NCBI GenBank assembly: GCA_910577235.1
Contig: CAJTMX010000033.1
Location: 1 to 42,413 of the forward strand
Direction: 5' to 3'
DNA from: an uncultured Acetatifactor sp.
GTDB lineage: Bacteria > Bacillota > Clostridia > Lachnospirales > Lachnospiraceae
DNA length: 42,413 bases
A program made the position numbers and the translations under genes. The notes under the pieces are model-generated. The model was not told the origin of the DNA. It saw nothing but the letters and a program-made list of their open reading frames with translations, and ran no database searches. Below, in pieces: positions 16,473 to 25,075 of this stretch (positions are counted from its first letter, which is position 1; every line of letters starts with the position of its first letter).

Positions 16473-17326
16473 TTGAATACTCATAAACATATGAGAGTAA
16501 CGGGTAAGGTATTGTGTCTGCTGGCGATAGGGGGATCGTTGCCTACCGGTTGCGGCCTGCCCGGCGGGGAGGAGGGGCAGGGTATCCCGGGAGATGCAAA
16601 GACGCGGATACAGGCGGATCTATCCGGCACAGTGGCAGAGTGTGAAACAGAGGATATGGGCGCGAAAGAGGCGGGAGAGTCCGGCTCCGGTCAGGAAATG
16701 GGAAACGGGAGGGGTACGGTCACGGAACTGGATCTCTTTGCCTGCGATCTTGGAGACGCTCATGGATGGGGAACGGATATGTGCTCGTTCAGTCGGAGTC
16801 GGGCAGCGGCGTGGGCACCGTGACAACGAAGATCTACCGGTATAGACAGGGAAGACTGGAGCCGATGTGGACCGTAGTGGTGGACGGCTGCTGGGACGGC
16901 GATACGGTGAGCGTGTATAATGAACAGGAGCCGGGAAACTGGGTCAGGTATGCCGTTGCCCTGGACGAAGAGAACGGCCATACGGTCAGGGTGGATCTGG
17001 CCAACGGGATATCTCCGGCAACCCATAAGGCATTGCCGGAGATGGACAGATACTATGTGCATCGCGATAAACTGCCCACTTGCATGGACGGGACGGCGGC
17101 GCTGGAATGTTTCAGGGATTCCCGGGAAGGGGAGTGGGCGCGGGAAGAGCTGCCCTACGCGCCCTGGCAAAAGGAGAACTATGAACTGCTCAAGGGGGTG
17201 GAGCAGCCGGATCACTATTATGAGGGTGAGGACGCGTACTTTTTCTATTATGACCTGAAAAGCTCCGCCGGGGAGTTTTACCATGTGATCCGTTATGTGT
17301 GGGATGGAAAATACCACCAGGACTAA
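16473..17326 (+). pseudogene. Lipoprotein gene broken by a one-base frameshift
   Basis: The first part opens at TTG 16473, with GGGAGGG six bases upstream, and encodes a lipoprotein signal (LPTGC, Cys27) and a Gly/Glu-rich linker. It runs off into an unrelated tail and stops at 16823. From about 16770 another frame continues with GNGYVLVQSESGSGVGTVTT and about 180 more residues of a folded beta-rich domain, to a stop at 17326. One more G in the G4 run at 16768-16771 would join them into a protein of about 284 residues. It is either a recent frameshift or a sequencing error, since the downstream frame shows no decay. Confidence 0.7.
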
Positions 17327-17479
17327 AGGATAGAGGATTCCACAGGGAAGATAGAGGGGCAGGCGACAGCATAAATAAGTCTATGGGAGCTAAATTATTT
17401 ACGCACGTAATCCGATATAAACTTTGAAAGAGAGTCGGCCGGATGAAAGAATACAGGCGCAGATTTTTCGAGGTGGAAT

Positions 17480-18436
17480 ATGGGAATCGGAATCGGATCG
17501 GATTACAATGGCTTTTCTCCCTGCAAAACAGAGCGAAAAGTAATAAAGCAGGGCAATAAGGTGATTACGAGAACTATCCTGCGGCGGATGGACGGAACCT
17601 ATGTGGGTACTATGTCGGTGACAAAATCCGCGCCGAAAAAGACAAAAAAGCTGAACTATAATTTCAAGGAGATATCAGCCATGATCCTGCAGACCAAGAC
17701 CTCCGGCGGAGCCCGGCAGGCGGCCGCCCGGGCCAGGGGCAAGGTAGCTCTGCTCCGCCAGCGGCTGAAAGGCGGGGAGTATGACGACAAGGAGCTGGAG
17801 AGCGCCATCATCCATGCGGAGAAGATGGAGCGCATAGCCAGAAAAAGGATACGTCATTTACAGGAGGAGGAAATGGCCAAGCGCGGCGGCCCCTGCTTTG
17901 GGGAATTGGAGGAAGAGTGCGAGGATATGCCTTCCGGGCAGGAGGAAGAACTGGAAAAGGATCGCAGGCAGCAGGAGGCCGAGCTGGATAAGCGCCAGCA
18001 GGAGATCCAGCGGGAAATGCAACGGATGATGCGGGAGATGGAGCAGGCCCAGAGGGAATTTGAACAGGAAATGGCGCAGCTTTCGGAAATGGACGAACTG
18101 GCCGACGCGCTGGGAGGCGGCAGCGCCAGAGATATGGACCCCGTGGATCTGGCCGAACTGAAGAAAAAGCACCGTCTGGATGAGCAGCGGGACATTATGG
18201 AGGCGGATATGGCCTATCTGAAAGCGCTCTTTTACAAGCTGGCCCAGGAAAAACAGCAGGGGAGCGGCAGCTCCGGTATCGGCGGTGGCAGCGGCGACGG
18301 AAACGGGGTCTCCGCCAGCGGCGGAAGTTATGACGGCAGCGGCGTGTCGCTGGAGCTGGGCGGCATGGAGATGCCCGTGGATCTGGCCCAGGCTCCGGTG
18401 ACGCTGGAAGGCGGCAGTGTAGACGCCACCGTTTAG
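17480..18436 (+). CDS. Coiled-coil protein with Gly/Ser-rich tail, unknown function
   Basis: A 318-residue soluble protein. Residues 1-75 are basic and beta-like (VIKQGNKVITRTILRRMDGT). Residues 75-140 are helical with many Arg/Lys (ARGKVALLRQRLKGGEYDD). A long charged coiled coil rich in Gln, Glu and Met runs from about 145 to 205. Then comes an LxxxDPVDLAELKKKHR segment and a Gly/Ser-rich tail near 255-290. There is no signal peptide or membrane helix. The ribosome binding site is CGAGGTGGA. A strong bidirectional hairpin terminator follows. I recognise no family; a scaffold or structural role is only a guess. Confidence 0.7.
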   Translation: MGIGIGSDYNGFSPCKTERKVIKQGNKVITRTILRRMDGTYVGTMSVTKSAPKKTKKLNYNFKEISAMILQTKTSGGARQAAARARGKVALLRQRLKGGEYDDKELESAIIHAEKMERIARKRIRHLQEEEMAKRGGPCFGELEEECEDMPSGQEEELEKDRRQQEAELDKRQQEIQREMQRMMREMEQAQREFEQEMAQLSEMDELADALGGGSARDMDPVDLAELKKKHRLDEQRDIMEADMAYLKALFYKLAQEKQQGSGSSGIGGGSGDGNGVSASGGSYDGSGVSLELGGMEMPVDLAQAPVTLEGGSVDATV

Positions 18437-18447
18437 CGCATCATAAC

Positions 18448-18490
18448 ATAAAGAGCCAGGGGATATTGCAAATGTCCGCTGGCTCTTTAT
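18448..18490. terminator. Bidirectional rho-independent terminator
   Basis: A perfect 12-base stem pairs ATAAAGAGCCAG (18448-18459) with CTGGCTCTTTAT (18479-18490) around a 19-base loop, with A/T-rich ends on both sides. It separates the coiled-coil gene from the convergent toxin-antitoxin unit. Confidence 0.8.
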
Positions 18491-18532
18491 ACCGGGTAAG
18501 TACGTATCCGCCAAAGATACTCCAAGGTGCGA

Positions 18533-18847
18533 CTAATCCGGTAGATTTTTATATTCTTCAAGTTCATGGTAGATTCTATCCACATGGATGCTGTTGTCGT
18601 TTATCGTATACAGCATAAGGTAGCGATGCGATAAAAAATGAATCTTCCGGTAATCATAGTCGGCAAGCTCCGGCTATTCGCATATTTTTATGGAACCGCC
18701 AACCTGAGAAGGTTTCTGTACGATATTCTCGGCATCCTCTAAAACGCGGGCGGCGGCGACTTCGTTGCCCAGCGTTGCATAAATGTAAAAAAGAATGTCA
18801 TCAAGCTGCCGCTTGGAAAGATCTGACAATATCACCTTATAGTCCAT
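18533..18847 (-). pseudogene. RelE/ParE-family toxin gene with an in-frame amber stop
   Basis: Reading from the ATG at 18847, the frame encodes a RelE/ParE-type toxin of 104 residues (MDYKVILSDLSKRQLDDILF to HVDRIYHELEEYKNLP). Codon 58 is TAG (18674-18676), between KICE and PELADYDYRKIHF. Both halves keep the family pattern in the same frame, so one base change has inactivated an otherwise complete gene. The start overlaps the antitoxin's end by 11 bases, the usual coupling in such modules. The N-terminal 57 residues alone would lack the C-terminal strands that carry most catalytic residues in RelE enzymes. Confidence 0.8.
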
Positions 18848-19064
18848 ATTTTTCTTTCAGTTCTGCCAGCGCTTCACTGGACTCCTGGTTCTGGCCGTTT
18901 TGGTGCTGCCTTCTGGAAATCTGTAGTTCCTCAAGGAATTGTTTTTTTGTTGTGGTGTGCGGCCCCCTGTTCAGAAAAAACTGTCGGATCACCTGCTGGA
19001 CGACCTGCAATTCATCTTCCGTACATTTCTGAATCATGGAGACAGTAGTGTCTAATGTGCTCAT
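18837..19064 (-). CDS. Antitoxin of a RelE/ParE-type module
   Basis: A 75-residue protein with GGGAGG upstream of the ATG. The N-terminal half is helical (MSTLDTTVSMIQKCTEDELQ). The C-terminal part is charged (RRQHQNGQNQESSEALAELK) and would wrap the toxin. It looks intact although the toxin gene carries a stop. It precedes the toxin and overlaps it by 11 bases. DNA binding at its own promoter is expected from such systems; no helix-turn-helix is obvious by eye. The role as antitoxin rests mainly on position. Confidence 0.75.
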   Translation of the reverse strand: MSTLDTTVSMIQKCTEDELQVVQQVIRQFFLNRGPHTTTKKQFLEELQISRRQHQNGQNQESSEALAELKEKYGL

Positions 19065-19109
19065 TGCGAACCCTCCCTGCTTTGGATGGAAACTTGCCAT
19101 ATTTCTGTC

Positions 19110-19164
19110 TTAAATTAAGTTGATTGGTTTAAGCTTATTATATCCCGAAGGGGCTTATTTGCAA
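19110..19164 (-). promoter_or_regulatory. Promoter and possible operator of the toxin-antitoxin unit
   Basis: On the minus strand, TTGCAA (19159-19164) and TATAAT (19137-19142) are separated by 16 bases. Just downstream, CTTAAA and TTTAAG form an inverted repeat with 13 bases between the arms, overlapping the likely transcription start. That is where an antitoxin operator is expected. The remaining bases up to 19327 are AT-rich and show nothing else. Confidence 0.6.
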
Positions 19165-19327
19165 ATTGATTTTTAAGGAAGTTTGTTAGACTTTTTGTGT
19201 CTATCATTCTCAGGTTGTATTTTCTGATTTTTCCTTGGACATTTTGCGGATAAAGCCTTATAAATCCTTATTTTGAGCCATTTCTGCGAAAAAAGCATAG
19301 TTGTGCAGTACCCAATATGGATATCGG

Positions 19328-20194
19328 TCACAGCATAACCTGGGACAACACTTCTCTGTTTACATAGAGGGTGTTGTCCTTTCTGGTATCACAGGCCCAT
19401 TTTACCAGCGTGAGCTTATCACCCACAATCTCCAGACAGGTGATGCAGCGGGGGTGGACGCAGCTGCCGGTATTGAAATAAGGAGTGTCCGCGCTGAGTC
19501 TGGGGCGGTGGGTATGCCCGGTGATCAGGATGTGGCCGGTCTTTTGGGCGTAGTCCGTGAGTCGCCGTTCCACCTGGTCCTGATGGGTGTAGTTCTTGGC
19601 GGCGCTGGTAGGGTCCAGAACCCCGAAATGTTCCAGCGGCTGCCAGAAATACCGCACCAGAAAGCGGGCCAGTTTCCAAAAGGTGGAATTAAGTGGGTCC
19701 GCCTGATGCCCATGGGTCAGATATAAACGCTGGTTCTGACCGCACTGTTCCAGGATAAGGCCCTCGTAAAAAGTCAGGCCTGGGAAAAGAGGCTGACGTC
19801 GTTGGGAATCCGTGCAAAAATAGGAGCCGCAGACCTGGTCTGAATAACCAGGTCTTTTTTTCTCCAAATCGTGATTACCGTACAGCAGATACAGGCGTCC
19901 CTGCCTGTAAAACTGGGAGAGAAGCCAGAACACGTTGCTGTGGATCTCGATGATCTGGCTCATGCGCCTGTTTTCCCACAACTCATCCCCGTCCCCCAGT
20001 TCAATATAAGTGAAACCCTGGCTGTAATAATGTTTCAGGGCCGTGAAATAGAGGTTTTGATTTTTCAGAAAATTGTCGCCCCAGGTGCCGTTCCCCCTGT
20101 GGCAGTCGCTGATTAGAACATAGCGGCTGCATGGACCCAGAGGGAGGACGGGGGCACTTCGGAAAGCACGGGTAAGGCGGGAAGAGTAACTCAT
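19328..20194 (-). CDS. Calcineurin-like metallophosphoesterase
   Basis: A 288-residue di-metal phosphoesterase. The five signature motifs are in order: ISDCHRG (Asp30, His32), LGDGDELWE, YGNHDLEK, THGHQAD and ITGHTHRP. The layout (D-x-H, GDxxD, GNHD, H, GHxH) and the aromatic-rich middle resemble LpxH/UDP-sugar-type phosphoesterases, but a Gram-positive has no lipid A, so the substrate is unknown. The ATG overlaps the stop of the DUF4474 gene by four bases, so the two are translated together. AAAGGAG lies ten bases upstream. Confidence 0.88.
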   Translation of the reverse strand: MSYSSRLTRAFRSAPVLPLGPCSRYVLISDCHRGNGTWGDNFLKNQNLYFTALKHYYSQGFTYIELGDGDELWENRRMSQIIEIHSNVFWLLSQFYRQGRLYLLYGNHDLEKKRPGYSDQVCGSYFCTDSQRRQPLFPGLTFYEGLILEQCGQNQRLYLTHGHQADPLNSTFWKLARFLVRYFWQPLEHFGVLDPTSAAKNYTHQDQVERRLTDYAQKTGHILITGHTHRPRLSADTPYFNTGSCVHPRCITCLEIVGDKLTLVKWACDTRKDNTLYVNREVLSQVML

Positions 20195-21102
20195 GCGCGG
20201 ATAACTCCTTTCAAACGCCGCAGCATACGGCGCAGAATAAAGGGCAGCAGCTCATACAGATAGAGTATCCGGTCAAGCGTACATTCAAAGGGCCGGGTGA
20301 TGCGGCAATACATCCGGCAGAAAAAGCGGTTGCAAAACTGTGCCCATCGAATCCGCAGTTTTCGGAAACAGGAGATGCGCTGGGGGCAGATCGGAGACAG
20401 GGGACAGCCGCAGCTGTAGCGGATATGCACATGCATACCGTGACAGCAGCAGGAAAACTGCAGAGACTGATTATCCTGTTTCAGACATTCAAGAGCCTCC
20501 AGAAAACGGTGCTGCATCTCCTGATTGGGAAATCCGATGACCACTTCCATGGATAAGTGCCGGGGGTTGGTAAACATGCCCACCAGAAATGCCGTGAGCC
20601 ACCAGGTGGTGCGGGACATTTCGGCCAGCTTTTCCTCTCCGTTAAAGAGGGTAAAGGAAACGGGCAGTCTTTCGCTGTCGGAGACAGCCTGAAAATGGGC
20701 CCGGCTGTATTCCTCTTCTGTCAGCAACCCGTCGGCGTGATAAATTCCCACCTCCGCTCCGGTGTTGATGCCGTATTGGCCTTTCCACAGCTCTATGAGC
20801 CAGGTCTGGCCGCAGTAATCAAAGTACACGGGCAGCGCGTCAAACACCATGTGAAGATGCAGCGCGGCCTTGTCAAAGAGAGCCGTATAGCCCATCTGCC
20901 GCTGCCAGGCGTCGTTGCGGGTGGAGATCAGGTCCTGATCGCAGACGTAACAGTACCCGAAGGGTTCCAGAATCGTATCCAGCAGTTCCTGCTTTTCGCG
21001 GCAGGACATGCAGCAGACTTTTTTGCGCGCCCTTCGTCTGCGCCAGATAAACAATCCTGTAAACAGTACCAGAAACAGTAGAAAACCGATGAAAAAATAC
21101 AT
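20191..21102 (-). CDS. DUF4474 protein with N-terminal membrane anchor
   Basis: A 303-residue protein with one hydrophobic helix at residues 2-19, then WRRRRARKK, giving an N-terminal membrane anchor with the body most likely cytoplasmic. The central part (PFGYCYVCDQDLISTRNDAW, then a VYFDYCGQTWLIELWKGQYG strand, then GAEVGIY) matches what I know of DUF4474, a family common in Lachnospiraceae with no known function. The C-terminal third is Cys- and Arg-rich (CCCHGMHVHIRYSCGCPLSP). It is the first gene of a two-gene unit with the metallophosphoesterase. Confidence 0.8.
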   Translation of the reverse strand: MYFFIGFLLFLVLFTGLFIWRRRRARKKVCCMSCREKQELLDTILEPFGYCYVCDQDLISTRNDAWQRQMGYTALFDKAALHLHMVFDALPVYFDYCGQTWLIELWKGQYGINTGAEVGIYHADGLLTEEEYSRAHFQAVSDSERLPVSFTLFNGEEKLAEMSRTTWWLTAFLVGMFTNPRHLSMEVVIGFPNQEMQHRFLEALECLKQDNQSLQFSCCCHGMHVHIRYSCGCPLSPICPQRISCFRKLRIRWAQFCNRFFCRMYCRITRPFECTLDRILYLYELLPFILRRMLRRLKGVIRA

Positions 21103-21266
21103 AATAGAGAACTTCCTGTCATTTTTCTTACTATATTGTATGAAAGACGGGAAAATAGTGTGCGGTCCGCCCGGAGTTTTAAAAGACCCATTCCGGGTTC
21201 CGCGAGAAGATGACGGATTATCAGCCGGATGCCTGCATGGGCGAAGTGCGCGCTGCCGATTTCTTC

Positions 21267-21295
21267 TTGTCCTGCCGGTAAAAATATGCTAATAT
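21267..21295 (+). promoter_or_regulatory. Promoter of the RNase H operon
   Basis: TTGTCC (21267-21272) and TAATAT (21290-21295) are 17 bases apart. Immediately after, AGCCAC (21305-21310) and GTGGCT (21325-21330) form a leader hairpin, with an inner GCC/GGC extension and a following TTTAT. The hairpin may attenuate transcription or shield the leader. Confidence 0.6.
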
Positions 21296-21362
21296 ACTTT
21301 ACAGAGCCACAGCCCACGAAGGCGGTGGCTTTATGCTACAGACAGGCAGAGCGGAGGCGGGG

Positions 21363-22064
21363 ATGGCGGCAAAGAAATTGTATGCGGTGCGCAGGGGAAA
21401 GGTCATAGGGATACTGGACAGCTGGGAGGCCTGCAAAGAGGCTGTGGACGGATATCCCGGGGCGGAGTACAAGGGATTTAAGACCATGGAGGAGGCCCGG
21501 GCTTATATGGAGGGAGATGAAAAAGCCGTGGGCGATAAGAGAGCAAAGCGGTCTGCCCATAAGGAACGTCCCCGGGGTATGGGCGATCCTGAGGGAGGCC
21601 TGGTGGCCTATGTGGACGGCAGCTACGAGCATTCCCTCAAAAGATACGCTTTCGGCTGCGTGTTTATCCTGCCGGACGATACTGTATATGTAGAAAACGG
21701 CGGCGGAGACAATCCCGATACCGCGCGGCAGCGCAATGTATCAGGGGAAATGCTGGGAGCCATGTTTGCCGTGCGATGGGCCATTAAGAACGGGTTTACC
21801 CGGATCGAACTGCGCTATGATTACGAGGGCATAGAAAAATGGGTCACCGGCGCATGGAAGAGCAGGACCGAACTCACGCAGAAGTACGCGGCGGCCATGC
21901 GGCGTTGGATGGGCAGTATACAGATGCGTTTTACAAAGGTGGCGGCTCATACCAATGTATATTATAACGAATTGGCAGACCGGCTGGCCAAGGACGGATT
22001 GACAGAGAGAGACGGAATCCCGGATGTATGGCTGATGGAGGAGAGGGAACCCTGGGCGGGGTGA
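21363..22064 (+). CDS. Ribonuclease H with viroplasmin (hybrid-binding) domain
   Basis: A 233-residue RNase H type 1 that cuts RNA in RNA:DNA hybrids. Residues 4-50 form the caulimovirus-viroplasmin/HBD domain (KLYAVRRGKVIGILDSWEAC, then YKGFKTMEEA) that binds the hybrid. The catalytic DEDD set is Asp85 (VDGS), Glu129 (SGEM), Asp153 (RYDYEG) and Asp206 (NELADRLAK), with His197 in HTN. The ATG at 21363 is preceded by GGAGG; an ATG ten codons upstream has no such site. It lies 58 bases before the pseudouridine synthase gene. Confidence 0.92.
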   Translation: MAAKKLYAVRRGKVIGILDSWEACKEAVDGYPGAEYKGFKTMEEARAYMEGDEKAVGDKRAKRSAHKERPRGMGDPEGGLVAYVDGSYEHSLKRYAFGCVFILPDDTVYVENGGGDNPDTARQRNVSGEMLGAMFAVRWAIKNGFTRIELRYDYEGIEKWVTGAWKSRTELTQKYAAAMRRWMGSIQMRFTKVAAHTNVYYNELADRLAKDGLTERDGIPDVWLMEEREPWAG

Positions 22065-22122
22065 ACGGGAGAGCCCAGGCAGACCGGGTCAATCAGATAT
22101 CCACATATAAGGAGGATAGGGC

Positions 22123-22866
22123 TTGGAAGGGAACAACGTAAGGCTGAATAAGTTTCTGGCGGACCACGGCGTATGCTCCAGGCGGGAGGCGGACAGACTG
22201 ATAGAACAGGGGCGGGTCACTGTAAACGGACAGACCGCCGCTGCGGGATACAAGGTCACAGAGCGGGACAGCGTGGCCGTAAACGGAAAATTATTGCAGG
22301 GCAGGCCCTCCAAGGTGGTGCTGGCCTTTTACAAGCCAGTGGGCGTCACCTGTACGGAACAGGACAGACACGCGGAGAAGATCATAAACGACTATGTAAA
22401 ATACCCTGTGCGGGTCACTTACGCAGGGCGTCTGGACAAGGATTCAGAAGGGTTGCTGCTGCTCACCAATGACGGTGATCTGATCGAGTCTGTGATGCGG
22501 GGACTCCACAGGCATGAAAAAGAATATACTGTAAAAGTAGACAGAGAGATAGAACCGCAGTTCCTGGAAAAAATGGCGGCGGGAATATATTTGCGGGAGC
22601 TGAAACAGACCACCCGTCCCTGCGGGATAAGGCAGACCGGCAGGTACACGTTTCAGATCATATTGACCCAGGGCCTTAACCGGCAGATCCGCCGGATGTG
22701 TCAGGCCTGTGGATATGAAGTACGGCAGTTAAAGCGTGTACGCATTATGAATATAGAACTGAAAAACCTGACGCCGGGAAAGTACCGGGAGGTACAGGGT
22801 CAGGAACTTGAGCGGCTATACCGGGACGCGGGGCTGTCTAATTTTGATCAGCGGCGGATAGAATGA
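22123..22866 (+). CDS. rluF: 23S rRNA pseudouridine synthase, RluF/RsuA type
   Basis: A 247-residue RsuA-family enzyme that isomerises uridine to pseudouridine, probably in 23S rRNA (E. coli RluF acts on U2604). The S4 RNA-binding domain spans residues 5-50 (RLNKFLADHGVCSRREADRL). The catalytic Asp105 is in GRLDKDSEGLLLLTNDG. A later GLNRQIRRMC motif, with a YEVRQLKRVRI strand, is characteristic of the RluF/RsuA branch. The start is TTG with AAGGAGGA upstream. RluF is preferred over RluB/RsuA on these motifs, but the target site is not proven. Confidence 0.88.
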   Translation: MEGNNVRLNKFLADHGVCSRREADRLIEQGRVTVNGQTAAAGYKVTERDSVAVNGKLLQGRPSKVVLAFYKPVGVTCTEQDRHAEKIINDYVKYPVRVTYAGRLDKDSEGLLLLTNDGDLIESVMRGLHRHEKEYTVKVDREIEPQFLEKMAAGIYLRELKQTTRPCGIRQTGRYTFQIILTQGLNRQIRRMCQACGYEVRQLKRVRIMNIELKNLTPGKYREVQGQELERLYRDAGLSNFDQRRIE

Positions 22867-22967
22867 TTTTTTATCGCGGTAGAGGGGCGGTAAAGGGAAT
22901 AATATGGCCGGGTGCATGTGAAAACAAGATGGCGTATCGATGCATGGAAAGATGAGGAAAGTATATC

Positions 22968-24923
22968 ATGGCAGTAGAAAAGGCAGAACGGATCAAGGAA
23001 CTGACGGAGCTTTTGAGCAGAGCCTCACGGGCTTATTATGCGCAGGACCAGGAGATCATGAGCAATTATGAATACGACAGACTCTATGACGAACTGGAGG
23101 GCCTGGAGCGGGAAACGGGGATAATTCTGGCGGGCAGTCCCACACAACATGTAGGGTATGAGGCGGTGGATGAACTCCCTAAGGAGGCTCATGAATCTCC
23201 CATGCTTTCTCTGGACAAGACCAAGGATAGGGAGGAACTGCGGGCCTGGCTGCAGGGGCAGCCTGCAATTCTGAGCTGGAAACTGGACGGACTGACGATT
23301 GTTCTGACCTATCGTGACGGAAAACTTGCAAAGGCAGTGACGCGGGGCAACGGCGAAGTGGGTGAGGTCATCACCGGCAACGCCAGGACATTTATCAACC
23401 TGCCACTAAATATAGGGTTTACCGGGGAGTTGGTACTGCGGGGAGAGGCGGTGATTAGCTACTCCGATTTTGAGCGGATCAACAGCCGGATCGAGGATGC
23501 GGACGCCAGATACAAGAATCCCCGGAACCTGTGCAGCGGTTCCGTGCGCCAGTTAAACAGCGAGATCACCGCCCGGAGAAACGTGCGGTTCATCGCATTT
23601 AATCTGGTGCGGGCCCAGGGGGTGGATTTCGCCAATTCCCGGGAGGCCCAGTTTGCTTTTCTGGAAAAACAGGGGTTTGAGGTGGTACAGAGGGTTACGG
23701 TGACGGAGGATACGATCCTGGAGGCCGTGGAGGACTACGCCGGACGGGTAGAGAGCTACCAGATCCCTTCGGACGGCCTGGTGCTGACCTATGAGGATAT
23801 CGCCTTCGGACAGTCTCTGGGGCGGACGGCCAAATTCCCCCGGCATTCCATTGCCTTTAAGTGGGCCGATGAGCTGCGGGAGACGACTCTTTTGGAGATC
23901 GAGTGGAGCCCCAGCCGGACCGGGCTGATCAATCCGGTGGCAATCTTTGAGCCGGTGGAGCTGGAGGGCACCACGGTTAGCCGGGCCTCGGTGCACAATA
24001 TCAGTATTCTCCGGGGATTAAAGCTGGGGATCGGGGACAGGATCACCGTGTATAAAGCCAATATGATCATTCCTCAGATCGCGGAAAATCTAACGGGGAG
24101 CGACACTGTGGAAATACCGGAGACATGCCCGGTCTGCGGCGGTAAGACCCAGATCCGTCAGGTGGCGGACGCCCAGAGCCTGTACTGTACCAATGAGGAA
24201 TGCGACGCCAAAAAGATCAAGTCCTTCACCCTCTTTGTCAGCAGGGATGCAATGAATATCGACGGGATGTCCGAGGCGACTTTGGAGAAATTCCTAAGCA
24301 GCGGTTTTTTACATGAGTTTGCGGATCTGTACCATTTGGAGCGCTATCGCCAGGAGATCGTGTCCATGGAGGGATTCGGGGAAAAATCCTATCAAAACTT
24401 ACAGGCCAGCATTGAGAGATCCCGTGAAGTCACACTGCCCCAGGTGGTCTATGCCCTTGGCATAGCCAATATCGGCGTGGCCAACGCCAAGATGCTGTGC
24501 AGGCATTTTGACTATGATATGGAGCAGATGATGCAGGCGGATGAGGAGGAGCTTGGGGCCATAGAGGGGGTGGGAGAGGTGATCGCCACTGCCTTTGTGG
24601 AGTATATGCGGAATCAGGAGAATGTTCGCAGAATCAGGAATTTGATGAAGGAACTGCGGATTCAGACGGTACAGGTGTCCGCGGAGCAGAATCTGGCGGG
24701 CAAGGGATTCTGTATTACAGGCAGTCTTGAACACTATGGCAGCCGCAATGAGTTAAAGGATGTCATAGAGCAGCGGGGCGGCAAGGTTACGGGCAGCGTG
24801 ACTTCCAAGACCCAGTGTCTGATCAACAACGATATCGCCTCCAATTCTTCCAAGAATAAAAAGGCTAAGGAATTGGGGATTCCCATCTTGACAGAAGAGG
24901 ATTTTATGGCAAAATATCTGTAG
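22968..24923 (+). CDS. ligA: NAD-dependent DNA ligase
   Basis: A 651-residue replicative and repair ligase that seals nicks using NAD. The order is an Ia domain (YYAQDQEIMSNYEYDRLYDE), the nucleotidyltransferase domain with adenylated Lys105 in KLDG, an OB fold (SPSRTGLINPVAIFEPVELE), a four-Cys zinc finger (CPVCGG and CTNEEC), a helix-hairpin-helix domain (near 440-565) and a C-terminal BRCT domain (GKGFCITGSLEHYG). The usual GDGxxGED motif reads GNGEVGEV, which I recall as normal in the Lachnospiraceae version. The start has GATGAGGAA upstream. It is a housekeeping gene. Confidence 0.97.
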   Translation: MAVEKAERIKELTELLSRASRAYYAQDQEIMSNYEYDRLYDELEGLERETGIILAGSPTQHVGYEAVDELPKEAHESPMLSLDKTKDREELRAWLQGQPAILSWKLDGLTIVLTYRDGKLAKAVTRGNGEVGEVITGNARTFINLPLNIGFTGELVLRGEAVISYSDFERINSRIEDADARYKNPRNLCSGSVRQLNSEITARRNVRFIAFNLVRAQGVDFANSREAQFAFLEKQGFEVVQRVTVTEDTILEAVEDYAGRVESYQIPSDGLVLTYEDIAFGQSLGRTAKFPRHSIAFKWADELRETTLLEIEWSPSRTGLINPVAIFEPVELEGTTVSRASVHNISILRGLKLGIGDRITVYKANMIIPQIAENLTGSDTVEIPETCPVCGGKTQIRQVADAQSLYCTNEECDAKKIKSFTLFVSRDAMNIDGMSEATLEKFLSSGFLHEFADLYHLERYRQEIVSMEGFGEKSYQNLQASIERSREVTLPQVVYALGIANIGVANAKMLCRHFDYDMEQMMQADEEELGAIEGVGEVIATAFVEYMRNQENVRRIRNLMKELRIQTVQVSAEQNLAGKGFCITGSLEHYGSRNELKDVIEQRGGKVTGSVTSKTQCLINNDIASNSSKNKKAKELGIPILTEEDFMAKYL

Positions 24924-25075
24924 GGATGACAGGATTAGGGTAAGACCGGGATGGATGCCGGACAGGTTACGGCTCTCCGGTGCCCTGGCGGCGGTTTAAG
25001 ACGTAGAGGGTAGGCCCGCGATATGAAAGCAGGATATGCGGTATGCCCGGTGATTTGACGGAGAGGGAGGTAAGT

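Noticed and set aside
18775..19032. An 85-codon open frame on the + strand
   Set aside because: It is antisense to the toxin-antitoxin genes, and its Ser/Cys/Phe-rich product looks like a shadow translation.
22968..24923. Changed GDGxxGED motif in LigA as a sign of lost activity
   Set aside because: GNGxxGEV is, as far as I recall, usual in the Lachnospiraceae form of LigA, and all other catalytic residues are present.
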